From Spirometra erinaceieuropaei (lineage: Eukaryota > Platyhelminthes > Cestoda > Diphyllobothriidea > Diphyllobothriidae), in the NCBI GenBank assembly GCA_902702965.1, contig CACRXP010000067.1, forward strand, positions 1,452,359-1,516,358: a stretch of 64,000 nt of DNA, given 5' to 3'. The notes beneath the pieces are model-generated. The model worked only from the letters and a program-made list of their open reading frames with translations, was not told the DNA's origin and searched no databases. This document shows positions 46,595-58,212 of this stretch, in pieces (position 1 is the stretch's first letter; each line of letters opens with the position of its first letter). The position numbers and the translations under genes were made by a program.

Positions 46595-46670
46595 ATCGGA
46601 AGTCGTGAGTTCAGGCGCATTTGGGCCAGGTGACTAACCCAGCCAACAGCGACATATGGAATCCAGCAAG
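46595..46670 (+). repeat. S1 SINE body remnant
   Basis: gtcgtgagttcaggcgcatt, tgggccaggtgactaaccc and gcgacatatggaatccagc follow the S1 sequence at 41515-41585. The overlapping minus-strand frame (46354-46836) runs through this repeat and is not called as a gene. Confidence 0.6.
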
Positions 46671-47044
46671 AGACAGTGGCCGAATATCGGAGACACGGAC
46701 GCATGAGCGCGCACTGCGGTATAAAAGTGCAGATGCGAATTCGCAGTTGGTGTACTTTCTCGTCTGTTATGGTTGCGATTTCCATATCGTGATAATTGAG
46801 GTTACGAGTGGAGGTAATGATCATTAAGAGAGACACTTCTTGAAGACAATATTACCAAACGACCGTCGAGGCAATTACCAAACTCATCTGTCATCGGTCT
46901 TCTCGGACGTCCCGCCATTCGGAGCGACCTAAACAAGTCAAGCTAAGAATGTGATTGGCGGAAACGAACGATATTAGCCGATCTACCTCAGAACTTAACC
47001 AGCCTCAAAACAAGTATAGTTTGTAGTGCAAACTAATGGCTTTG
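46671..47044. other. Intergenic, nothing recognised
   Basis: No supported gene, repeat or RNA. Confidence 0.35.
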
Positions 47045-49315
47045 AAATATTGTCACTAATGTCTGCATCAGATATCAGGTTCCTAATACTGAAGTACGAT
47101 CTTTCCGCAACTAATCTTCTCCTCTAATGAGCAGGAATTGTGGTTTACTTTTATTTACACCTCTTTCGCACAGAAAATACCGATTTTTGAGTCAGTTCAG
47201 ATTTTAAGCTTGCGAAAGTAGTAGAGACTTAAGTGAACAAGACAAAAGAAATAACGATTTTGAGGATAGTGTTTAAAGAAAATAGAACATTACCTCGCGG
47301 TTCATATTTGTCTTTTCACGCTCCGCCTTTTCGTCTAAAATTCGGACAAGAATTCGGCTGTGTACATTTTGACTTTACACACCTCACAATCTTTAAAGGA
47401 ATCAAATAAAGAGAACGAAAACGAACCCCTGAGAGATGAAAGACTTTGTTTAAACCTGCAAACCGCCTGACTTAGACGATTTCGTATACCATCCAACAAA
47501 GCGTAATTCCCGTCCTGTAAGGCCAAATGAGTGCATATAAGTTATAACGCTAAAAAGCCACAAATTTGATGCCTAGTCTGGAGCAAAACAATTTATTAAG
47601 GAGCTTGTTTCGCTAAAGAAAATTCCATCTTTACACAAGAAATTTTGAATTCCAACTCTTTTAAAATTAATTTTTCGGGCTTATTCAGATTTGCTCATGT
47701 TGTGGAGCGAACAGGGGCAGTCGGAAAGGCGTTTTTGAGTATTCTTTTTCAACGGATACGAGCTTACCGGGTTTACACAACCCGACTACTTTTTATTCAA
47801 GCAAATCAACCAGTACTATTGCTTGTGCCGATTTAAACGTCAAAACCCATTAAAATTAAGCTTGAAAATAATAAAATCATGTCTGAGTTCACAACATCCC
47901 ACGTTAATGAACCTTTATTGAAATTTGAAGCGCTTGTCAGGAAACGAAATATCCAAGAGTTTGTTAGGGCTGTACGCATAAGAAGCGACGCGGACTTGAC
48001 AACGTGAACCTACTATGGCACAGAGGACATGGTATTCTGACTCTAAGGAACAACTTAGACACGTGTGCAAAATTTTGTGTCAGATGCGGTAAACCAACCC
48101 CAGCCACCTGTAATACGAGAGCGGTGGTAATAGGGGGTTTTTAAAGGTGGGACCGGGGAACGCACAGCCGATGAGGTCAAGTAATTGTATGCAAAAGAGA
48201 AGTTTTTGGGAATGCGCGATTGTACTTTGAGGGATTGAGAAATAGTTGTCCTAACCCCTAGCCCTAACTCTAATCCCTGGCAACGACGGTCGAACTGTCG
48301 TATGTGTTCCCACGGGCCGCGTGATGCAGGTGGCACTGTGGTTGAGTCTAGTTTTAACCCTAACGCCATGTTACGAAAAGACACCTGAACTGAGGGACAT
48401 TTCCATTCTCTTGTTCTGGCGAGGGTGAAGAAGGTTCGTACATGAATTATCCCTACCGAAATAATTATAAGCGAGTCCTTGACTATACAAACACCAGTTT
48501 ACGTCCTCTTGTTCTGCTCGATGAATGGACAATTTTGGGTGCTGGGAAAGTGGCGGGGCTTTCCATTTATTGAAGAATCTAATAAGGCTTCTATCAGATG
48601 GCGTGACTAGACGGTAGTTTCTCTCTACCATTATACACCAAATACGGAATAAACGATCATTCCAGCTTCCATCATCTTTTTGGGAACGTTGACACGCGAT
48701 TGCCGACGTGAGGTGCAGACAGTGGTCCCAAAACAAAACGGAGGACCCACGTTACGCCCGGCATCCAGGCCTGATTTGTAAACTGCTGCTGCCAGTGACC
48801 TTCCGCAGTCCCGGTAGCAACTAACAGATCGTGAACTAGGTGACTCGGCTCCGCAAGATTCCCGCATTCACGTGTCGGAATGCGTTTTACTGGCAAGGAC
48901 TAATTAGCTTGAGATATACATACATCCAAGTCAAGTCTGCTTGTTAGTTGTCGCTTATCGATCTTAATCTCATTGATTATTAATCGCCTGTGAGGTTTCG
49001 AGACGGCACGTTCGGAGAATACAGACGGCGAGTATCCCGTTCTGCAATCAGCCCTAGTCAAGTGTCAGATATAGTTATGTAGCCGCATCTGAGGTAAACA
49101 AACCTAGCCCCCTTTAATACGAGACCAGTGGTAACGAGGGTTTTTACAGTTGGGGCCGGGGAACACACAGGCAACGAGGTTAAGTAATTGTATACAAAAG
49201 CAAAGCTATTGGGAATGCGCGGTTATACTTTGGTGATTGGGAACTAGTTGCCCTAACCCCCAATCCCAACCCTAGCCCTAATCAAAACCACAACCCCAAC
49301 ACTTTTGCGTCCATC
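47045..49315 (-). mobile_element. 2.27-kb dispersed element, copy 2 (inverted copy of 13495-15766)
   Basis: Read on the minus strand it follows copy 1 from the TTAGGG-like start (49258-49300, here ccctaa-like) through tattaaagggggc, cgcgcattcccaat, aacaagaggacgtaaactgg and gcggtttgcaggtttaaac to cagatatcaggttcc. Frames such as 48371-48736 and 48055-48384 keep nearly the same translation as their counterparts in copy 1, but they overlap each other. This reflects DNA similarity and is not evidence of coding. No terminal inverted repeat was identified. Confidence 0.8.
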
Positions 49316-49469
49316 TGGCGGTGCTATATAATCACATCTTGCATTGTTTAGAGAAGTTTATGTTTTCGTTTCCCCTCTCGCTGACCAACGTGCCTCCAAG
49401 TCTTTCCTACGTAAACTGATCCGGTAAATCTACTTTATTGCCATAATAGAAGTAGTCGGCGACTGATCA

Positions 49470-50375
49470 CATGAAAGGTCAATCGAAATTCTGAAATGCG
49501 TACTTGATTTAGAAAGATTGCCTATGTGGGATTGTAATATTGATTATCTTGCGATACGATGCTATGCAATTTCAGACATGCGAGGATGTTGACATTTAAA
49601 TGCACTGCTTTTTGGATGCCTGCACCAACTGCATTCGGTAAACGACTTCCCAGGAAGCCATTTAATCTTATTTTGTAGAAAACATAAACAAGAATATTCT
49701 GTCTTGCACTCATTTGGTAGCAAACCACGTCTTCTTCGAATTTCATGTTTGAAGCAAGAGTATTGTTCAGTTTTCGAAATCTTTCCAACTATGATATTTT
49801 TAAAACTGTGCAATGTTCATTGAAATATCATTGAATCTGCCTGTTTAGTAATGCTTCTCATGAAATATACAACATAATCCAAATTCGTTGGAGCATTTTA
49901 TGAAGTTTATTTGGTTTCTACTTAATGGCAAAAAAAATGTTTATTTTTCCTTACGCGGAAAGTATACAGATAGTAGAACGGCAGAACGAGCTGAAGACTG
50001 AGCTGAAACTAAATCATTTTAAACACGAAAATACCCCTTTCTTCGAGTAAGAAATTTGAAAAAGACGTGATTTTTTATCACCTGAGTGCAAGGTAAAATA
50101 TTTTTTCATGTTTTAAAAAAATATTTTTATGGGGATCTAAATTCAGTAAAAAAATGCAAAATGCTAAAGTAGTCATTTTTAGCCGAATGCTGTAAGCGAA
50201 AGCTACCAGAAAAGAGTGCATTTAATTGCAAACAGCCTGGCGTGTCGGAAAACTCACGACATTATGCTGCAAAATAATCAATATTACAGCCCCCGCTAAG
50301 TAAGCCTTCCTTGTCGAGTGCGCATTTCAGAATTTTGTTAACCTTTCATAAGATCCTCCACGCATTGCACCTACT
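49470..50375. mobile_element. Diverged palindromic element (family A relative) with both arms
   Basis: The left arm has cgaaattctgaaatgcgtac, gatgttgacatttaaatgc and ctgcattcggtaaacgac. The right arm has attttgttaacctttcataa, aagtaagccttccttgtcga and gcgcatttcagaat inverted. The centre has gaaatatacaacataatcc and tttccttacgcggaaag. Both tips are recognisable but the TA-CAGTG signature is lost. Confidence 0.65.
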
Positions 50376-51534
50376 GTCCTGCGAGATTCATTGTTGAAAC
50401 CTCGGTCTAATTTAGTGGCGGAAAATTAGAGTTAAGGTACATGGACGAAAGCCTGGTTTGGGATTACGGAGAGGCTGAAAGACAACAGCGAATAAATCCG
50501 TAAGGACGATTCTCGAGTCTGTCGCGAGGGTACTGATGATATGTCTAGATTACTGCTCGCTCGTCCACATGTGACGAAAACATCCGTCCTGTACTTAGGT
50601 CGGAGTAGGGGGAGGAACACTTTGACGTTGTCGTAAATAATCCCACAACGGCAGCGAGCGTCGACATTTAAGCCATCCTGATCCAGACGCAACTCTGTGT
50701 CCTCCAAAACTCTGACTGTGATCCTGTCGACTGATAACTGGATCATTTAAACAACGGCCATCTAGGCTTCCGCTAGCTTATGAGGAAGTTAGTTTCATTT
50801 TATGACACAATCTTTTTTTGCGTGTGCTTTAAGAGCATTTGGTTTTCAGCATTCTCCTCTCTAAAGTCCACTCTTCCAGACGATGCAGAGACTTGGTCGC
50901 CTCAGTTGGATTCAAGACCACGACAGCCAGTCACGGCCTGTGTACAGCAAATCTCTAACCACTTCTTCGCCGAGGGCCTTGAGTTTAATCATACTTGGGT
51001 CAAGTCTATCGGGCAGCCTACTGCCGTTCAGATAGATTGTTAAAATCTGACAAAACACCTAGTGATGTATTAAAAATAAAACGTAAAACGACCACATAAG
51101 CGGTGAGGTGAATGGGTAAGCACTCACATATGACTCCTGGGGAACTTTCCAGGGAAAATTGGAGCACAGAAGCGAGCGGGGTACGGTTATGTGCGAGTAA
51201 TGCCGTTGTTTAAATCGACTCCCGCAAAACGCGCACCTTTCTTCCTTAAATCTATAAGAAGATGGGAGTAAAGGGCGTCGCCGGGTAAGCCCAACATCGT
51301 AGTAGACAGACGCCTTACCGATCGTCATATAAGGCAAAACAAGAAAACAAAATTAAAAGGCAACAGTAAATAAATATTGTAACATCGCCTTGTAAGCAGC
51401 GGAAGGCGTTAAATTTACCATGTGGGCGAGATACGATGGATTTGTCAAACAGCAGCATTTCTGAAAAATGGTTGTACTTTGAGCGTTTTGAAACTGTACA
51501 CACTTCCACCTACCATGAAAAGAAGGAAACTAGG
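50376..51534. other. Intergenic; one S1 fragment
   Basis: A minus-strand frame of 104 codons (50432-50746) looks moderately protein-like but is not recognised. 50985-51040 (gagtttaatcatacttgggt, then gggcagcctactgcc) is an S1 SINE body fragment. Confidence 0.35.
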
Positions 51535-52590
51535 ATCTTTTATCGATATACTTCAAAAATCCGGTGGATCTCCAAGGCCAGCCAGGCCTTCACTCAGCTT
51601 CAGGCCTTCGTCTGGAGGCGTAATGGACTTCGAATCGCATGAGGCTTAAATTACACAGAATGTAGTTCTGAAAACGGTATTATACTGGGCGGAGACATGG
51701 TCCGTCTGCGCCAATCGGTCCCGAAAACTCTATTACCTCCACTTCAGCTGATTATGGAGAATCCTCAAGCTGACGTGTCGGGACATGATGCCCGACACAG
51801 AAGTCTATCAAGTGGACCGGAATCCTCATCATCCATGCCATAGTGGGACACTTGCAACTGCGATGGAGAGGCCATCTCGTGCGGATGGATGACGAGTGAT
51901 TACGTAAACAAATCTTTCAAGGTGGTGTCTCTACGAGTGCTCATCGACAGGGCATCCACAAACGATGCCTGGAGGATGCAGCCCAGAGGAGTAAAAACTG
52001 GAGCAGCAATAAATTTAGCCAATCAGATTGCTGTTGCCAAGATCAAAAGAGCAGACCGCAGGTTTGAAGTGCCTGCGGTACACAGCGTCAACACCCAACC
52101 CCTCCCAACAAGTCTATGCCGCCAATGAACATTCTGCGCGCTGATCGGCCTTGTGAGACATTCGCGGAACCGATGTAACGACAGTTCGACAACCTAAAAT
52201 GCTGCCTTCAAAAACGTCACCATCGGCACCTCTGTGTTGACCCCCCGGTGCCCGTGACGATGGTGCCCAAACAACGGTAGCCACAAGCTTGCTACCTCGT
52301 CCCCACCGATCAACACCGCCCTCATCATCCCTGCTAAAACACCCCGGACTACGACGACTGCACTTCCTTCCCCCACTTTCAACAATCGATAAGAAAATTC
52401 CTGACGCTCCGTCAGCACTCCCCTCACCAGCACAACCTCCGCCCAGCAACTTGAACTCGACCTTGACCTGCTGCCATTGCGACCGAAAATTCACCCCTGG
52501 CATTGGCTTGACGGGTCTTTTGCAGATCCACCGCACTATGACCGATGAACTAGCGCCGGAAATTCACTCGTCGTATTCACTTTAACTCTC
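51535..52590 (+). pseudogene. Degenerate LINE (non-LTR retrotransposon) 3' end with C2H2-like finger
   Basis: Homology runs through several frames. WISKASQAFTQLQAFVW lies at about 51568-51620, VLKTVLYWAETWSVC and SRKLYYLHFS at 51664-51747, LWRILKLTCRDMMPDTEVY next, then LQLRWRGHLVRMDDE near 51855-51895. This is the conserved region after the reverse transcriptase in many metazoan LINEs. Further on, CCHCDRKFTPGIGLTGLLQI followed by HRTM (about 52467-52540) is a C2H2-type finger typical of flatworm LINE ends. Its first His position is replaced by Leu (GLLQIH). In-frame stops and frameshifts break every segment. The reverse transcriptase core is not in the window. The element is dead. Confidence 0.8.
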
Positions 52591-52660
52591 TGCACTGCTC
52601 ACGTACATTCAGTCCCCGCAGGGACTAATTCGATCGCATGCACATTCAAGAGGGTGGAAT

Positions 52661-52930
52661 TCATCTCAGCATCGACAGGTTAAGTACGGCTTGCACACCC
52701 GACAGTTCCTCTATCTCTGCGATTACCAACTGCCCATTAACCAGCGTGGCCACTTCTGGCAAAATCACCACCGTAACTGACTCTTCAGTTGCGGATGCTG
52801 TCTTCTTCACCTTGTTACCGCACACGCATGTCAAACAGTGGCCTGGGTGGTCACTGACGAATCCATCGCAGTGTTTGGAGCACCAGCATTCACCCACGCC
52901 GCACGCTGCTCTCTGACACGCAGCCTCCAT
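52661..52930 (-). CDS. Unrecognised Cys-rich small ORF
   Basis: The 89-codon frame has nine cysteines in its first 42 residues (for example CGVGECWCSKHCD, then GHCLTCVCG). A hydrophilic, acidic-ending half follows (VTVVILPEVATLVNGQLVIA). A possible splice acceptor (ttaactgcag) precedes the Met on the minus strand, so it could be an internal or last exon. There is no signal peptide and no recognised family. It lies just 3' of the dead LINE and may be chance or LINE-linked. Confidence is low. Confidence 0.2.
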   Translation of the reverse strand: MEAACQRAACGVGECWCSKHCDGFVSDHPGHCLTCVCGNKVKKTASATEESVTVVILPEVATLVNGQLVIAEIEELSGVQAVLNLSMLR

Positions 52931-53056
52931 GAAAATCTGCAGTTAACCACAGCAGAATAGACCATATTACTATACATTTCCGCATCAACGCATATAACAA
53001 ACCTCAGCATCTTCGGCGTCGCACATCGCAGACGCAAATGAGGAACCACTGGCGTA

Positions 53057-54026
53057 CAGTAGGTCAGTCGAAATTTCGAAATGTGTTCCCGTTTTGAAAA
53101 GATTAATTAAGTATCGTTGTACAACTAATCAACATACAGCATAACTCTATAATAATCCAGTTACCTCCGGGTGCCGGCTTTCGAATGACCTCCTTTCTGA
53201 CTGAATGCAAGAACTATACTCTGCAAAAATGACTACATAAGTAACATGCAATTTTCTCATTGATTTTCGAGCCCTTGGAAATTCAATTATATTTCATAGA
53301 AAACATGCATAAAATATTCATTCTTTTGCTAATTCGACAGACAATTACGTCTTCTTCCAATCTTATACTCGAAGAAAGGGTAAAATTCGGTTTTAAAAAG
53401 TTTTTGATTGTGCGATTTTGCAATACCGTAAAATGACCATTCATAAAACGTCATGTCACTGCATTTACTAAGGTGGCTTGTAAAGTTAATAATATGGCTC
53501 AAATCCACTGTTAAATTTTATGAACCCCACATGGTCCTCTCTTAATGCCAAAGAGAAATTTATGGACTTCCATACGCGGAAAATATACGGTCCGTAGTTT
53601 GGAAACCCTGAATCCAAGTGTAACGGTAGAGCGGATTCAAAATTACTTGGGAATTGGAAAGGTTTTTCAAAACCGAATTATACCCTTCCTACGAGTATAA
53701 GATTGGAAGAAGACGTAATTTTCTACTGAATTAGTAAAAGAATGAATATTGTTATGCATGTTTTTCATGAACTATAATTGGACATTTAGAGGAATGGAAA
53801 ATCAATGTGAAAAATTCATGCTACATAAGTAGTCTTTTTCCAGAGTGTAGTTTCTGCATGCAGCCGTAAGGAAGTTCGTTCGAAAGCCGGCATCCTGAGG
53901 TAACAGGAACATTATAGAATTCTGTTGCAGGCTGACTAGTTTTTTAATCCTACTTAAGTAGTCTTTTCGAAACGGGAACGAATTTCAAAATTTCGGCTGA
54001 CATTTCATGAGTTAGCCCACCTACTA
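53057..54026. mobile_element. Palindromic element, family B, complete
   Basis: The element is about 970 bp, bounded by TA (53055-53056 and 54027-54028). The left terminus is CAGTAGGTCAG and the right is the inverse of TAGTAGGTGGGC. The arms mirror each other, for example cttccaatcttatactcgaa at the left and gagtataagattggaag at the right. The centre (about 53400-53650) is shared with 1310-1500. Layout, TA flanks and CAGT(A/G) start are as in family A, so A and B are sister families of one Tc1/mariner-type superfamily. No ORF is present. Confidence 0.85.
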
Positions 54027-54089
54027 TATATGGGGAGTGCGTCCACCGGTCCCTTCCCTTTCTGGTGGAGTAGGGAACAGTCTACCTCC

Positions 54090-54340
54090 CTTTGTGTGAA
54101 ATCCTGGAGTGATGAATAGGACCAGGTCGTGTGTGTGCTGCACACGCAGACGAGTTCTTCTTTGCTCCATCAGTCATCTTTCCCAATATCGGCATCATCT
54201 GGTTGTCCGGTCTGGACAGTCCATTGGTGCGCCGGAAAGGGAGGAGAAAATGAGGTTGACTCTCAGCGAATATTCCTCTGATTGGTTTAAGATGATCACG
54301 GTGAGCTAAAAGCCGTGATTTGAAAGCTTCCAAGTGATGG
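54090..54340 (+). repeat. Repeat family E2 copy
   Basis: accaggtcgtgtgtgtgctg, gagaaaatgaggttgactct and gctaaaagccgtgatttgaa match 32010-32240 in order. Confidence 0.55.
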
Positions 54341-54454
54341 AATTACCCAAAATCGCTGTCAGTGGAGTGTGTGTGTCAGTGCGGAATGACTGACTAGTGT
54401 GCTGAGAGTCAGACTGCAATGCCTCCTGCCTAATGTGACCTTTGTGGCACGCCC

Positions 54455-54765
54455 ACGCAGTTGGGAACCGAAGAACTGGCACTGTTTTCTCATCGTGTGA
54501 AATCCCTTGCTCTTTTGTGTGCGGACCAAGGATGTGATGGTACGCCTAGGCGCGGGTTCCTGCCACGCCGGTCACCTGAGATATTTTCCGTCTCCGGTCT
54601 TACTAGCTCTGTCATGACACCGGGTTCACCTTGGGAAGGAGGAAGCAATGCGGTAGATGTCGCGCGAGTCTACCGTCACAATGAACTAATTCGCGCACAA
54701 GTCACTGTTCTTGCGTCCGCCATGTTGTTGGTCACACGGTGAACATCATTGAGAACAACAGTCTA
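54455..54765 (+). mobile_element. Family D, diverged copy
   Basis: gtgtgcggaccaaggatgtg, gtacgcctaggcgcgggttc, ctgtcatgacaccgggttca, gtagatgtcgcgcgagtct and gtcacacggtgaacatcat follow the standard D order with more changes than elsewhere. Confidence 0.65.
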
Positions 54766-55555
54766 CTGGAGGAAGGAACAGACACCTGATTAACCACTTA
54801 TGCATTCGTTTAGTGTCATTATGCGAAGTGTGTTCGCATTAAAATTGCGGTTCCTCATATGTACTCTGATTTGTTTACAGATACCAGTCATTAGGAATCG
54901 ATAGATAGACAAGGGAGAGATATCGAGCGCGCTTTTGTGCGTTGAACCCGCAAGAATGAACCGCCTGGCAAGCGAAGATGACTGGCGCATTGAAAAGAGG
55001 ATGCAATCACTTGCTTTGGGGATATTCTGGCTACCTTGCCTTTATAGTTTGGCATTCGAGCACCCAAAAACACCTACTACCGATCTCGTCTGCATTAGCT
55101 TCGGCTCAGGAAACGTAAAAGAATCGACGTCTTGGGCGAGAATAAGACCTGATCTAGGCGATACGCCAGAAGTCAATAAGTGAAACATAAAAACATCAGT
55201 CGAACCAAACGGGCAAACCATCTCCAGGAAATCTGGTCATTTACTTTTGTGGTTCATTTACTAATGTGGCGCTAGGGCCTTTGGTTGGCGCGATAGAGTA
55301 CTTCCGAGTCTGATCAAGGTTGCCGACGTGCGATGAGACATCAGCACGTCCTCCACATTGCCACACAGGACAGTCTCACTAAGAACTTTGCTGATAAGCG
55401 TGTCTCTTGGGGATTTGAAATAAATAATTATTTTCTCCTGAAAGTGTGCACGCACTTTGCTTATTGGTTTCGTTTTTCGTAACTATTCATCCTCTTTTCT
55501 TTATTGAAAGCAAAGATTACTGCGGAGTTAAAAGATCTGATTACTGAGGCATAAG
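54766..55555. other. Intergenic, nothing recognised
   Basis: No supported gene, repeat or RNA. Confidence 0.35.
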
Positions 55556-55559
55556 CCTG

Positions 55560-55700
55560 ACAATTAACGCGGTCAGTGTCTGACTTATTAAGTATCATCA
55601 GCCAGCCCTATCCTACCCCAGGTTCGAAGCAGCCGCAATTCGAGCCTGGGATCTGTGGTCGCTGAGTTGAACGTTCAACCACTGAGCCACGGAACCGTTT
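55560..55700 (-). mobile_element. S2 SINE, left member of third head-to-head pair
   Basis: On the minus strand ccgtggctcagtggttgaac (box A), ccaggctcgaattgcgg (box B-like), cctggggtaggatagggctg and gatgatacttaataagtc give the S2 order. Confidence 0.7.
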
Positions 55701-55824
55701 TCCTGTCAGTTGCAACCGAAAATATTAACTACGTCGGAATTGCATTCAGCAGTCGGGTTACGAGACATGCTCTGCGAACACAATTCCGAAGCATTTAATC
55801 TTCCTTATCAGAACCAGCAGGATA

Positions 55825-55925
55825 TCTGACCAGTGGCTCAGTGGATGAACGTTTGACTCAGTCGCCGAAGATCCCGAGTCTGAATCTTTAGCGGTGGACG
55901 CAGTTCCGGTACCGTATGCATGTAA
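55825..55925 (+). mobile_element. S2 SINE head, right member of third pair
   Basis: ccagtggctcagtggatgaa (box A) and gagtctgaatctttagcgg (eroded box B) repeat the tRNA-like head in the other orientation. The body is lost. Confidence 0.6.
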
Positions 55926-55994
55926 AAATACCATTTCACCCACGTCCTTACGGAAATACCTTCTGTGGTTCAAAAACTAATGCAATTGCAGAGG

Positions 55995-56284
55995 TTCGTA
56001 ATGCACACATCGCACACCGTGTTACAAGCTTCTCACTACAGACCTCGTCGAATACTCGGTCAACCGTTAAAAAAGCTCTATGAAGACGAAATGTTCTTAG
56101 ACTGGACGACTTCCTACCTCAACGATGTCTCATATCACAAATAAAGTACAATGAAGGAAATTTCAGAATATTAATTGAATTTAACTAAGCTCAAAATGTC
56201 AACTTTTAGAAGTGGCTGTAAAGACTGTTGTGTGCACTAAATCAAGAACGTATTCAGTGGTAATTGCCACTGTTGTCTAAGTAG
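55995..56284 (-). repeat. Repeat family F, distal part
   Basis: The inverse of this stretch is found at about 59565-59850 (tttatttgtgatatgagaca, cattatgaacttccgc on one side; tgtctcatatcacaaataaa here). The order continues unbroken into the inverted arm that follows. Confidence 0.7.
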
Positions 56285-56640
56285 TATCGGTTGTCATGCT
56301 ACGAGCACGATAGACAGGTAAAGAGTTTCATCTAATTTTAAAATTGATCGAGATTCTTTTATGAAATTTTGGACTTGGATTTACAAACACTCTAAAATGC
56401 GAAAATTCCCATTGATGAATTCAAAAGACATTTTTTTGTGGATACGTAAAATTTCCATAAATTTTTACCAGGCCTTTACATTTGTATTGCTATCGAAGTG
56501 ATTGAAAAGAAAATGCGGGCAAGCAGAAATTCTTCTGCAGCTAGGGTTTGGAGGGAGGGTCTGCGTGGTTGAGGTGAAAAACAAAACTACCGTCATGGTC
56601 AGGGGAAAAGAGGATGGCAGGCACTGGGACGGGTAATTAT
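56285..56640 (-). repeat. Family F, left inverted arm
   Basis: From atcggttgtcatgctacgag to ggcaggcactgggacgggt this arm is mirrored by 56880-57238. A 240-bp spacer (56641-56879) separates them. Similar translated pieces on the two strands (56465-56836 minus and 56854-57054 plus) result from the inverted repeat and are not separate genes. Confidence 0.8.
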
Positions 56641-56879
56641 AAGCGGATAGTTGACTTAGCGGCTTTGGCCCATGGTAACTGTTGGGCCTGTACGAAGTGC
56701 TTTTGTGCGCATAGAACTGGTTTGTATAGCCTGATTGCAGCGGCCTCTGCTGTTGCCAACAGACGCTGTCCAAGTCATTTTTGATAGCTTGACGAGACCT
56801 TGTAAATACCCCGGAATGCCTGGCCGAAATCTGCAAAGTTATCTCTGTCTACAATGTGGCGTTCTTTATTTGGCCCTTT

Positions 56880-57238
56880 CCTAACCCGTCTCAGTGTCCG
56901 CCATCCCTTTCTGCTCCCTGACAATGACAGTAATTTTGATTTCACCTCAATCACGCAGGCCCTCCCTCCAAACCCTAGCTGCAGAAGAATTTCTGCTTGT
57001 CCGCACTTTCTTTTCAATTACTTCGATAGCAATATAAATGTAAAGGCCTGGTGAAAATTTATCGAAATCTTACGTATGCACAAAAATAGTCTCTTGAATT
57101 CTTCAATGGGAATTTTCGCATTTTGGAGTGTCAGTAAATCCAATTCCAAAACTTCATAAAAGAATCTCGATCAATTTAAAAGCCAGATGAAACTTTTTAC
57201 TTGTCTATTGTGCTCGTAGCACGACAACCGATATTACC
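56880..57238 (+). repeat. Family F, right inverted arm
   Basis: From acccgtctcagtgtccgcc to cacgacaaccgat it is the inverse of the left arm. Internal markers are gccctccctccaaaccctag and gaattcttcaatgggaattt. The latter recurs at 59415, showing that F also exists as single copies. Confidence 0.8.
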
Positions 57239-58005
57239 CTGCCAACACATGGCCCCGCCTTAAGGGTGTGGCCAAGCGTGGCTGGACGTGGCCATAGCCG
57301 CGCCATATTTTGAGATATTTCAAGAGTCGTTTCAGACGCTTAGACGAAATCTCCTGCGTTTTAATGTTGTGCATTTGCGTAAATATACGTTAATTAAGCC
57401 AGAAAGTGCCTTGAGCCTTCACTTCTTGGGAGATGAGAATTTGCCTGGATAAGTCGATTAGGACGCTTTGTTTAAGTGGGCCACATGGACGCCATTTTTC
57501 TGCTGCTTAACCGGACGCTCGCGACAAGGTGGTACGTTTTCCCACGTCGATTTCATGTCTATCGCGTCTTTATGGTCTTACTTACGCAATTACTAATCTA
57601 TTTTACGCTATGCAAGTGGGTTTATTAACTTAATTACAATTTTAATCTCACAGTGAGCGTTTCAAATGAAGTTCCTCTTTTTCTGTTGTTTTATATCCAT
57701 AATGTGGGACTTATCGGAAATAGACCGTGCCTGCTGACATCAGTGTCGGCTACCAGCATAACGTACCGCCCGTTCCTTGACTGTGAGGATCTTTTTACAA
57801 CATCCCTTCCATCATCCTCCTTGTAAATGTTTAAAGCCTCCCGTTTGTCAGACATTCCTTCAACTGCTGCCCTCTCAGACATCATTTGTAAATATGTTCC
57901 CTTTGATATTGACGGTCGTTTTTTTCTGATTCCCTTACTGCACACTGTGCGTGCGGGGTGACTTTTGTTTACATTGTTCATCTGAGGATATAATTTTCCT
58001 GGTAG
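57239..58005. other. Intergenic; antisense frame open but unsupported
   Basis: A 171-codon minus-strand frame (57691-58206) is open but has no recognisable motif, and it overlaps the more convincing plus-strand frame at 58006. No repeat was recognised here, so this may be unique host sequence. Confidence 0.35.
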
Positions 58006-58212
58006 ATGTATTCGGTTGTGGAGTTCATAAATGACAAGACTGTGGCCGTGGTGGCTGCAGCCTGGTTTTACGACGTTGGCAACGTTATGTGGCCTAAGAA
58101 CCACAAAGAGCGTTTTACCCGGCCCTCGTTGACCGGTTTCGGGTCTGCGTCGGACCCATATTTTACTGTGACCAATGCCGCGGCCGCCCTGGTTGACCGC
58201 GTACATAATTAG
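58006..58212 (+). CDS. Candidate first exon: VVEF/WP-type N-terminal domain
   Basis: The frame starts MYSVVEFINDKTVAVV and continues AAAWFYDVGNVMWP, ending at a stop after VDRVHN (68 codons). The pattern hydrophobic-VVEF, acidic-K/N-TV-VV, W about 9 residues on, then WP, resembles the N-terminal segment of a broad family of uncharacterised metazoan proteins, often encoded by a first exon. From memory of that family, the later conserved part is not seen here, so splicing or decay must be assumed. A pyrimidine-rich stretch and ggtag precede the ATG. The function of the family is unknown. It could also be chance. Confidence 0.3.
   Translation: MYSVVEFINDKTVAVVAAAWFYDVGNVMWPKNHKERFTRPSLTGFGSASDPYFTVTNAAAALVDRVHN

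Noticed and set aside
46354..46836. 160-codon minus-strand open frame
   Set aside because: Part of it is read through an S1 SINE remnant, and the rest has no recognisable features.
57691..58206. 171-codon minus-strand open frame
   Set aside because: No motif or signal peptide is seen, and it is antisense to the more protein-like frame at 58006. It was kept only as a remark.
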